DNA of 5,587 nt. Source: Bacteroidota bacterium (lineage in GTDB: Bacteria; Bacteroidota; Ignavibacteria; Ignavibacteriales; Melioribacteraceae). Below, one piece after another: positions 1 to 5,343 of this stretch; within the stretch, counting starts at the first letter, position 1, and each line of letters begins with the position of its first letter. The notes beneath the pieces were generated by a model. That model saw only the letters and a list, made by a program, of their open reading frames with translations. It had not been told where the DNA came from and searched no databases. Position numbers and translations under genes: made by a program. The stretch lies in the NCBI GenBank assembly GCA_023381535.1, contig JAMCSN010000209.1, forward strand, positions 851 to 6,437, read 5' to 3'.

Positions 1-520
1 TGCTGCGGTTGAGAGTAAAAGTTTTAGAGAAGATCTTTATTACAGGTTGAGTTCGTTCCCGATTCACATACCGCCGCTTCGCGAGCGGAGGAGCGATATT
101 GTTGTGCTGGTCAATCACTTTATCGAGCACTTCAATCATAAACTTGGAAAGAAGATAAAGGGCTTTGCCAAACCGGCATTGAAAGTGGTTTATGATTATG
201 ATTGGCCCGGCAATGTACGCGAGCTGGAAAATACTATTGAGCGATGTATGATTCTTACCGATAAAGAATTAATAGATGTTGATGTTTTACCGGCAAACTA
301 TATCTCGAATGCCGGAAATAGTAATCTCGGTTCCAACGCGGTTTTATTCGGCGAGGAATCTCCGGTAATTCCTTTTGAGAAGCTGAAGGAACAGGCAATC
401 CGGCACGCACTAAGAACAACTAGCGGCAACATTGTTGAAGCCGCTCGGAAATTGAAAATCGGGCGCGCTACACTTTACCGGTTGATGGATAAATACAAAA
501 TTGAATCTCCAAAAGAATAA
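1..520 (+). CDS. Sigma-54-dependent AAA+ transcriptional activator, NtrC family (5'-truncated)
   Basis: The reading frame is open from base 2 and the gene starts before the window, so the TTG at 47 is an internal leucine, not a start. What remains is the end of the AAA+ domain and the DNA-binding domain of a bacterial enhancer-binding protein, which remodels RNA polymerase holding sigma-54 using ATP. Seen directly: FREDLYYRL followed by FPIHIPPLRERRSDI (about 23-106); the two arginines in FREDLYYRL sit where PspF-type proteins carry their arginine fingers. The sensor II motif WPGNVRELEN is at 203-232. A Fis-type helix-turn-helix (about 375-505) contains GNIVEAARKLKIGRATLYR. The Walker motifs, GAFTGA loop and any N-terminal REC, PAS or GAF domain lie outside the window, so the input signal is unknown. 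The STAS gene follows after 27 bases on the same strand, suggesting co-transcription. Family assignment is very secure; the target genes cannot be told. Confidence 0.96.
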   Translation, partial: AAVESKSFREDLYYRLSSFPIHIPPLRERRSDIVVLVNHFIEHFNHKLGKKIKGFAKPALKVVYDYDWPGNVRELENTIERCMILTDKELIDVDVLPANYISNAGNSNLGSNAVLFGEESPVIPFEKLKEQAIRHALRTTSGNIVEAARKLKIGRATLYRLMDKYKIESPKE

Positions 521-547
521 TTGATTTTAAATTGAGGAAACATATCG

Positions 548-889
548 ATGATAATTATTGAAGAAACCATTGACGACATTGCCGTTGAAATAGTGAATAT
601 TGACAGAGCTACGCTGCATGAAGCCGAGGAACTGAAGTTGAACGTGGGCGAACGAATGTCGGAAGGATACAAGAAAATTATTATCGATCTTACTTCCGTT
701 GAGTTTTTGGACTCCACTTTTTTAGGCGTTATTGTTAACACGTTGAAGAAAGTTGCAAAACTAAATGGAGACTTAAAATTAGTCGGATTCAAACCCGCAG
801 TACGCTCTATGTTTGAATTAACCAGATTGTTTAGAGTGTTTGAATCTTATTCTAACCTGCAAGACGCAATAAAAAGTTTTAGCAAATAG
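548..889 (+). CDS. STAS-domain anti-sigma-factor antagonist (SpoIIAA/RsbV-like)
   Basis: A 113-residue single-domain STAS protein, the usual length for SpoIIAA/RsbV. In partner switching such proteins, when unphosphorylated, bind an anti-sigma kinase and free its target; the kinase inactivates them by phosphorylating a Ser/Thr, and a PP2C phosphatase reverses this. The core is visible: a beta strand IIIDLTSVEFLD (44-55), the phospho-acceptor segment D55-S56-T57, then the helix LGVIVNTLKKVAK and the strand GDLKLVGF. The canonical sequence is DS(S/T)GLG; here the first Gly is Phe58 (DSTFLG), which is unusual right beside the phosphorylation site. The ATG at 548 is supported by GAGG at 534-537, ten bases upstream. 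The REC-PP2C phosphatase gene follows 47 bases downstream and is the obvious partner. The cognate kinase is not in the window. Family call secure; whether the target is a sigma factor or another protein is unknown. Confidence 0.93.
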   Translation: MIIIEETIDDIAVEIVNIDRATLHEAEELKLNVGERMSEGYKKIIIDLTSVEFLDSTFLGVIVNTLKKVAKLNGDLKLVGFKPAVRSMFELTRLFRVFESYSNLQDAIKSFSK

Positions 890-899
890 AAAATTTAAC

Positions 900-907
900 G
901 GGGGTGA
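900..907 (+). promoter_or_regulatory. Strong Shine-Dalgarno-like GGGGGTGA placed far from its gene
   Basis: GGGGGTGA differs by one base from the full anti-SD complement GGAGGTGA, but the only usable start of the phosphatase gene (GTG at 937) lies 29 bases downstream of it. An in-frame TAA at 910-912 rules out a longer protein, and no ATG, GTG or TTG in the gene's frame lies between. Either a leader structure brings it close, or it is fortuitous. A GTG-AAT-TAA mini-ORF sits inside it at 904-912. Confidence 0.35.
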
Positions 908-936
908 ATTAACAACAAAAATATTCTGGATTAACC

Positions 937-2082
937 GTGGTACAGCAAAGCAACGACAAGAAAAATGGCAATATCCTTCTCGTAGAAGACGAGTTTAATA
1001 TAGCAAAACTTTTCAGCTTCAATTTAGCCAAAGCTGGTTTCCATTGCGAAGTTGCAACCAACGGAAGGGAAGGATTTGAACTTGCGGAAAAGAACCACCC
1101 GGATTTGATTATCAGCGATGTTATGATGCCCGAGGTTGACGGTTACGAATTCAGAAAACTTCTCCTGCAAAATCCGGAACTAAAAAAAATTCCGTTTGTT
1201 TTTCTGACTGCAAAAGGGGAAGAGGAAGACATTCTTCAAGGGTTTGATCTTGAGATCGAAGATTATATCATTAAAACTTCAAGCCCCAAAGTTGTGATTG
1301 CAAAAGTATCCGCAATACTAAAAAGTCTGGAGAAAGAAAGAGTAAAAGTTGTTGATGAAGTTCAGAAAGCCGCCGACACTATGGGCGCAAAAGTTGTCCC
1401 GGATGAATATCCGAAGTTCGACGGATTCGCAATCAAGCACTGGCACATGCCTTTCAAGAACGTTCCCGGCGGAGATTTCATAGATTATTTCATGATGGAT
1501 GAAAACCATCTTGCAATAATAATGGGCGACGTGATGGGCAAACGATGGGGCGCTTGGTATTTTGCCGTTGCCTATGCGGGTTACGTAAGAAGCGCCGCAC
1601 GGTTTGTTTTGGAATCCTCTAAAGATTACATGCCGAGTCACATTCTGCACAAGGTAAACGAATCGGTGTATAAGGACGAAAGAATTTCGGAAGTGTTCAT
1701 CACGCTTTCGATAATTATTATTGATAACCAAAATAAAACAGCGCGCTATTCCGGCGCCGGCGACTTGCCGATGATTTACAAATCTAAAACGGTTGAAAGA
1801 ATTATATCAAAAGGTGTTCTACTTGGGTTCAGCAAATCGGGCGAGTACGAAGATCACGAAATTAAATTGAATAGCGGCGACGAGCTCTTTTTGCTTACCG
1901 ATGGTGTAACCGAAGCGCGCAACAAAGAGGGTCAGCTTTATCAAGAAGAAAGACTGGTTGATTTTCTAGGTGCCTTAAATCCAAACGAAGACTCAATTGA
2001 ACAGTTGAAAAAGGAAATTCTTTCTTACGCCGACGGAGAACTTGAAGACGATGTAAGTGTGATTGCTATAAAAACGTTGTGA
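937..2082 (+). CDS. Response regulator with SpoIIE/RsbU-type PP2C phosphatase output domain
   Basis: 381 residues: REC domain (about 12-130), a linker with coiled-coil-like charge (131-150), and a PP2C SpoIIE domain (about 160-380). REC shows the acidic pair D18/E19, phospho-acceptor D61 (ISDVMMPEVDG), T91-A92-K93 and K113. The phosphatase shows metal-binding motifs GGDFID (178-183), GD at 197-198, LLTDGVTEARN (319-329) and DD at 371-372. Expected role: a histidine kinase phosphorylates D61, switching the cytosolic phosphatase that dephosphorylates the adjacent STAS protein. Departures from consensus: K113 is followed by Thr instead of Pro; the usual GDVSGHG is GDVMGKRWGAW; the usual AGH is AGD (274-276). 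The same-strand order activator, STAS, phosphatase suggests an operon. GTG 937 is the only possible start because TAA at 910 closes the frame and no other start precedes REC strand 1. It ends 19 bases from the convergent gene with no convincing terminator between. Domain calls secure; the STAS partner is inferred from adjacency. Confidence 0.95.
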   Translation: MVQQSNDKKNGNILLVEDEFNIAKLFSFNLAKAGFHCEVATNGREGFELAEKNHPDLIISDVMMPEVDGYEFRKLLLQNPELKKIPFVFLTAKGEEEDILQGFDLEIEDYIIKTSSPKVVIAKVSAILKSLEKERVKVVDEVQKAADTMGAKVVPDEYPKFDGFAIKHWHMPFKNVPGGDFIDYFMMDENHLAIIMGDVMGKRWGAWYFAVAYAGYVRSAARFVLESSKDYMPSHILHKVNESVYKDERISEVFITLSIIIIDNQNKTARYSGAGDLPMIYKSKTVERIISKGVLLGFSKSGEYEDHEIKLNSGDELFLLTDGVTEARNKEGQLYQEERLVDFLGALNPNEDSIEQLKKEILSYADGELEDDVSVIAIKTL

Positions 2083-2101
2083 GTTATAACCGGTAAGCAG
2101 T

Positions 2102-3097
2102 TTAGAAAGTAAACGCCTCGCCTAATTTCTTCCGCAAAAATTCAAAATGCTCTTTTGTAACAGTGATCTGTTTGAATATATCGATTATATCGCCGCGGGT
2201 TATTTTTTCAAAATCTTCTTTACGGGGAGTTATAATCAATCCGCATAAATCCACTGCCGCCGGACTAATAAGCAGTTGATTTTCTCCTTTAGCGAAAAAT
2301 TGTTTTGGTCTGTGAACATTGCGCGGAAAAACAAAAACCTGCCAAATCCCATGCTCAAAGGAAGCGGTTATGTTCATCATCGGTTCATCTTCCAAAGGAA
2401 AAGCTTTTTTCGTCGCATTGAGAAAAACGAAAAAGGTTGAGAGTAACTCTCGTTTATTTCTTGATTCAAATGAAATAAAACTTCGCAAGCTGTCTTCAAT
2501 TAAATGGATTTCAGTATTTCCGTTGCTGAAAACCGCCGTTGAGTACTTATTGATAATACCGTCGAACTGCCGTTCCAACGGCATAATGTTTTTTGTTGCT
2601 GCTTGAAAATGCAGATGATCCGGCGCCGAAGCCCCGCAACGCGGCCCGTTGTAAAATAACGTGTAGTACTTGCCAAGTTCATGAGAAAAGTCTAACAACT
2701 CCTCGAAAGAATTTTCGATCAGTTGCGGCTCGTGATTTCTTCTCGCTATTGTAAAATGTTCGGGAAAGATTGGATAAGGATTACATAGAATTAGAAAGTT
2801 GTTCGTCGCAAGTCCGTTTTGTTCTTCCGGTAAATTTTCCAAACAGAGGAAACATTGCCGCTCTTTAATTGCTTCAGTAGAAACATCGGCGTTGGATGAT
2901 TTTATTCTCTCGGGATTGAATTGCACTTCAACTTCGAATCCGTCAAACTCAAAGCTGCGGGTTTGAACGGACGATAAGGTTTCGTAGTTTTTATTTAGTA
3001 ATGGCCAAGATTTTTTTTGATCTGACAGCAACTGTTTTGTCTGCTCGGCTAACCAGTCAATATTTTTATTCTTTTCTGGTCGGACTTCCAAAATCAT
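2102..3097 (-). CDS. HIT-superfamily GalT/VTC2-like nucleotidyltransferase or sugar phosphorylase (DUF4922-type)
   Basis: 331 residues, cytosolic, no signal peptide. The catalytic block is NGPRCGASAPDHLHFQ (150-165), matching the N-x-G...S...H-x-H-x-Q pattern of the GalT/Ap4A phosphorylase branch; H163 aligns with the histidine that forms the nucleotidyl intermediate. The HLHFQ form is that of plant VTC2 and animal GDP-glucose phosphorylase. Supporting similarity: NPYPIFPEHFTIARR (106-120), where these enzymes have NPxPxxxxHxLxxP, and a C-terminal LLISPAAVDLCGLIITPRK (275-293) resembling the VTC2 segment. A CxxC (C82, C85) recalls the zinc site of GalT. Predicted reaction class: phosphorolysis or transfer of a nucleoside monophosphate from a nucleotide sugar via a His-NMP intermediate; substrate unknown. 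I believe this is the family listed as DUF4922, from memory, not from a search. Its ATG overlaps the stop of the upstream glycosyltransferase (ATGA), so the two are translationally coupled and probably work on the same sugar. Confidence 0.82.
   Translation of the reverse strand: MILEVRPEKNKNIDWLAEQTKQLLSDQKKSWPLLNKNYETLSSVQTRSFEFDGFEVEVQFNPERIKSSNADVSTEAIKERQCFLCLENLPEEQNGLATNNFLILCNPYPIFPEHFTIARRNHEPQLIENSFEELLDFSHELGKYYTLFYNGPRCGASAPDHLHFQAATKNIMPLERQFDGIINKYSTAVFSNGNTEIHLIEDSLRSFISFESRNKRELLSTFFVFLNATKKAFPLEDEPMMNITASFEHGIWQVFVFPRNVHRPKQFFAKGENQLLISPAAVDLCGLIITPRKEDFEKITRGDIIDIFKQITVTKEHFEFLRKKLGEAFTF
3094..3097 (-). other. ATGA stop/start overlap coupling the glycosyltransferase and phosphorylase-like genes
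   Basis: Read on the minus strand, these four bases are ATGA: the ATG begins the phosphorylase-like gene and the TGA ends the glycosyltransferase. This is the classic arrangement for termination-reinitiation by the same ribosome and points to balanced synthesis of the two proteins. No separate strong ribosome site is needed for the second gene. Confidence 0.85.
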
Positions 3098-4602
3098 GTT
3101 TTATCCGCTAGATTCATTTTTTGTCGTGCTAATATTTCGTTTGTGCGCAAACCGTCTTTAAAAGTATTATGCGCGTTTAACTTCCCGATATCGAGTTCGG
3201 CATCGGTGTTCCCTTCCCAACGACGGCAATAATAAATAGAATTATAAACTCTGCCAATTTTATAATTCCGCGAAATTGTAATGCCGAGAAAATAATCTTC
3301 GCCATAACTCACATTTGGAATACTAATCTTTCGAAGCAGCGGTGTATAAAACGCCCGCGGCGCGCCAAGACCGTTTATTCTAAGCGCGTTATTCGGTCCG
3401 TTATCGGCGCTCCATTCCCTGTGGTCAATTAATCCGGGCGGTATTTCGTTCAAATCAAAATCTGTTAACGTGTACGAACCAATAACCATTGCGCATTTCT
3501 CTTTCTTAAAAGTGTCGATAATTGTCTGCAAGGTGCTTTCATCTTTATAAACGTCATCGCTGTCTAATTGTACAGAAAATCTTCCGCACAACGGATTGTT
3601 CACCGCCTCACTCCAGCATCCGCCGATCAACAAATCTTCTCTGCCGGGGATTAAATGAATTATTTTTTCGTTTTGGGTAGAAAGTTTCTTTAGCAATTCG
3701 GCGGTTCCGTCATCGGAATGATTATCAACAACGATGATGTTGAACTTAAAATCTGTTCTTTGTTTGAGCGCGGAAGAAACCGCATCGCCGATAGTTTTTA
3801 TTCTATTCTTTACCGGGATAATCACGGAAGCTTCAGTTTCAAATTTTTCACTTGTCAAATCAATTTCGTTAAACGGAGGTTTCACAAAAGAGTTTATCTG
3901 CTTTAGATGATCTGTTGCCGCGCTCTCCATTTCCAGTTGAACGTTTCGATTCTTTGGGTTAACGTAGTCAAACTGCTTCTCGCCGGATTTTCTAAAATCT
4001 ATTTCTTCAATGTTGTATAACGGTTCTGGAATTCTTTGAATCTTCTTAGTCTGGGAAATTCTTAAACGCATATCGTACAATCCGGCAAACTGGTATGACT
4101 TCCCGGAAGACATCACCGCATCTTTGAAACTTTCCGAATGGATAATCATTACTGAGCCAAAATCGAAGTCGTCACGAATACTTCCAAGCTGATAATCGCA
4201 TGTTGGGTGAACAAGAATTTTTCCAGACTTCCTTTCATAGAAATCTGAGTAAATTATTCCCGCATCTGATGCCGAAACAACAGTCAGAAAACGACCGAGT
4301 GAAGATGGGGAGAACGATATTCCAGTCTCTCTGATGCTAAGAAGCAAGTATTCCGTCCTTAAAATACCGGCAATTGTCCGAAGCGAAACCGAGCTTTGAA
4401 TTGAATCAAGAATGAGGTCCTTGCAGTTGGGCAGTTTAATACCGGAAGGAAGAGGAGAGTAAATGAAGATTTCTTCCACCTGGTCTGATTCGTTCAACTG
4501 ACGAGCCAATTCGGAGGTCGTTTGAATTTCGGTAAAAGGTATTACGGCTGAAAAAACTCTCATGATGCGGCGATTTTTATTTGTCAAATTATGAAAAAGC
4601 AT
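3094..4602 (-). CDS. Tandem-domain family 2 glycosyltransferase (GT-A fold, second domain intact)
   Basis: 502 residues from ATG 4602; a start at ATG 4563 (489 residues, beginning MRVFSAVIPF) is at least as likely, because the first 13 residues look unlike protein core and neither site has a clear Shine-Dalgarno. The C-terminal half (about 257-470) is a full GT2 domain: SVIIPVKNRIKTI (259-271), IIVVDNHSDDGT (289-300), the DXD-type DSDD (347-350), GLGAPRAFY (411-419), catalytic-base-like GEDYFLG (434-440) and RRWEGNTD (460-467). It would transfer a sugar from a nucleotide sugar to an unknown acceptor, using a divalent metal. The N-terminal half (about 14-240) resembles the back half of a second GT2 domain (AGIIYSDFYERKSGK, YDMRLRI, EPLYNIEE) but lacks the nucleotide-binding opening, so it is probably degenerate. 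No membrane segments are seen, so it is cytosolic or peripheral. The gene is first in a two-gene unit with the VTC2-like protein. Confidence 0.9.
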   Translation of the reverse strand: MLFHNLTNKNRRIMRVFSAVIPFTEIQTTSELARQLNESDQVEEIFIYSPLPSGIKLPNCKDLILDSIQSSVSLRTIAGILRTEYLLLSIRETGISFSPSSLGRFLTVVSASDAGIIYSDFYERKSGKILVHPTCDYQLGSIRDDFDFGSVMIIHSESFKDAVMSSGKSYQFAGLYDMRLRISQTKKIQRIPEPLYNIEEIDFRKSGEKQFDYVNPKNRNVQLEMESAATDHLKQINSFVKPPFNEIDLTSEKFETEASVIIPVKNRIKTIGDAVSSALKQRTDFKFNIIVVDNHSDDGTAELLKKLSTQNEKIIHLIPGREDLLIGGCWSEAVNNPLCGRFSVQLDSDDVYKDESTLQTIIDTFKKEKCAMVIGSYTLTDFDLNEIPPGLIDHREWSADNGPNNALRINGLGAPRAFYTPLLRKISIPNVSYGEDYFLGITISRNYKIGRVYNSIYYCRRWEGNTDAELDIGKLNAHNTFKDGLRTNEILARQKMNLADKT

Positions 4603-4668
4603 TCAGAGTTGAAATCACGCACTGGATAAATCAGTCAGTTTACTTTGTCGATATCGTGTTAAGCCGCC

Positions 4669-4715
4669 TTCCAAAGTAGTGTTCGAGAACTGTTATGTGT
4701 TCCAAAGTTGTTGTC
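4669..4715. repeat. Two imperfect 16-base direct repeats, 31 bases apart
   Basis: TTCCAAAGTAGTGTTC (4669-4684) and TTCCAAAGTTGTTGTC (4700-4715) match at 13 of 16 bases. The 31-base period is close to three helical turns, so both copies would face the same side of the DNA. The core CAAAGT also occurs inverted as ACTTTG at 4642-4647 and 4842-4847. This could be an operator for the divergent genes, but a chance pair in AT-rich DNA is possible. Confidence 0.35.
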
Positions 4716-4859
4716 TCTGGAAGCAGGCAAATGTCTTTTGTTGTCGCCAAAGAAGGAACGATTACCGTTGCATACAGACTCAGCATTTTTTAAAAATTGC
4801 GAAAACAGTCAATTTTCAAACATTTCCAATTTGGTGATGGAACTTTGTTCCTCGAAAGG

Positions 4860-4892
4860 TTGTCTTGTATTACAATAATTGCCTAAATTTAG
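4860..4892 (+). promoter_or_regulatory. Candidate promoter of Bacteroidota type for the secreted-protein gene
   Basis: TTG at 4860-4862 is followed after 21 bases by TAAATTTA at 4884-4891, close to the Bacteroidota pattern TTG N19-21 TAnnTTTG (last base A, not G). Transcription would begin near 4898, giving a leader of roughly 35 bases before the TTG start at 4932. Read as a sigma-70 promoter it is weaker (TTGTCT, 18 bases, TAAATT). The assignment rests only on pattern and position. Confidence 0.35.
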
Positions 4893-4931
4893 TTTAGAAG
4901 ATTTTGGTTAGTCTCAATAAAGTGGTTTAAA

Positions 4932-5270
4932 TTGAAAGTTAAAAGCTTTACATACTTAACGATTCTGGTTTTCTTCCTTTCGGCAGGCATTGCTTCGGCA
5001 AAGTCAACGTCGCTCAGTCAAAGAGATGGCTTCTCCTATAAAATTGCTGTTTCGGTGAAAGTCATTCCAAGTGATATTGCTTGCGACAATGTAAATGAAT
5101 TGTCGAAAATGACTAGTATTGTTAAAAACCTAAAAAATCACATCTCTTTGGAAGCTAGCAATTCGTTTTCACTAACTTCTCTAAATTTCATTTTTTCCCA
5201 TAATGCTCTTCTGCCCGGCGAAAATGTTAGACGAACCGATATTTGGTTCACGTCTAGATTTAAAATATAA
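4932..5270 (+). CDS. Small secreted protein of unknown function
   Basis: 112 residues that I do not recognise. The N-terminus is a good Sec signal peptide: K2 and K4, a hydrophobic stretch TYLTILVFFLSAGIA, and an A-S-A cleavage site near residue 23, leaving about 89 mature residues in the periplasm or outside. The mature part is rich in Ser, Asn and Lys with alternating hydrophobics (KIAVSVKVIPSDIA) and one cysteine (C51); no catalytic motif is visible. The start is TTG 4932: AAAGTGG at 4919-4925 lies six bases upstream, there is no ATG before residue 60, and only this start gives the signal peptide. The rlpA-type gene follows after 73 bases with an almost identical initiation region, so the two may be expressed together and share an envelope role. 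It could also be the shortened remnant of a longer secreted protein. The signal peptide makes a real gene likely, but no family supports it. Confidence 0.65.
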   Translation: MKVKSFTYLTILVFFLSAGIASAKSTSLSQRDGFSYKIAVSVKVIPSDIACDNVNELSKMTSIVKNLKNHISLEASNSFSLTSLNFIFSHNALLPGENVRRTDIWFTSRFKI

Positions 5271-5331
5271 CACTACTGTTTTCCGCCTAGGGTTTTCTTT
5301 TTCTCGAACTTAAAGGTATGTCTAACTAATT

Positions 5332-5337
5332 AAGAGG
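5332..5337 (+). promoter_or_regulatory. Ribosome binding site AAGAGG deciding the TTG start of rlpA
   Basis: AAGAGG lies six bases before TTG 5344. The frame is closed upstream by TAA at 5323-5325 and has no ATG until residue 56, so this site fixes the start. The same spacing and nearly the same bases precede the neighbouring secreted-protein gene. Confidence 0.6.
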
Positions 5338-5343
5338 TTAAAT

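Larger units (their letters stand above)
4603..4931. other. Divergent intergenic region without a supported gene
   Basis: These 329 bases separate the minus-strand glycosyltransferase unit from the plus-strand exported-protein genes and should hold both promoters. I see no gene here. Visible items are a candidate plus-strand promoter near 4860-4892, two imperfect TTCCAAAGT direct repeats 31 bases apart, a small hairpin GGAAC-TTT-GTTCC at 4839-4851, an 8-base palindrome CGATATCG (4649-4656), and a 32-codon ORF (4695-4793) that I do not accept. I could not identify a clear minus-strand promoter. Confidence 0.7.

Noticed and set aside
47..520. Complete 157-residue gene starting at TTG 47
   Set aside because: The same frame upstream (bases 2-46) encodes AAVESKSFREDLYYR, the expected continuation of the sigma-54 AAA+ domain, so the gene is truncated by the window edge.
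475..792. 105-codon minus-strand ORF
   Set aside because: It is antisense to the end of the sigma-54 activator and most of the STAS gene, is low-complexity in Ser/Ile/Phe, and has no domain.
1441..1456. Sigma-54 promoter-like TGGCACATGCCTTTCA
   Set aside because: The -12 element has TC where GC is required, and it lies inside the phosphatase coding region, where the codons W-H-M-P-F explain it.
1318..1731. 137-codon minus-strand ORF
   Set aside because: It lies wholly inside the phosphatase gene, whose plus-strand motifs are unmistakable; its translation has no recognisable domain.
2083..2101. Possible bidirectional terminator between the convergent genes
   Set aside because: Only a short imperfect palindrome (TTATAACCGGTAA) is visible, with no stable stem and no flanking T-tract.
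2319..2606. 95-codon plus-strand ORF
   Set aside because: It is antisense to the VTC2-like gene and spans part of its conserved region; no protein features of its own.
3718..3906. 62-codon plus-strand ORF
   Set aside because: It is antisense to the GT2 core motifs of the glycosyltransferase, with no domain or ribosome site.
4695..4793. 32-codon plus-strand ORF starting ATG (VVVSGSRQ..., AKEGTITVAYR)
   Set aside because: The translation looks mildly protein-like, but it has no ribosome site, is very short and has no recognisable family; it could be a gene remnant but cannot be supported.
5271..5343. Possible terminator around CCTAGG followed by a T-rich run
   Set aside because: The T-rich run is present but only the six-base palindrome CCTAGG precedes it, too short to form a terminator stem.
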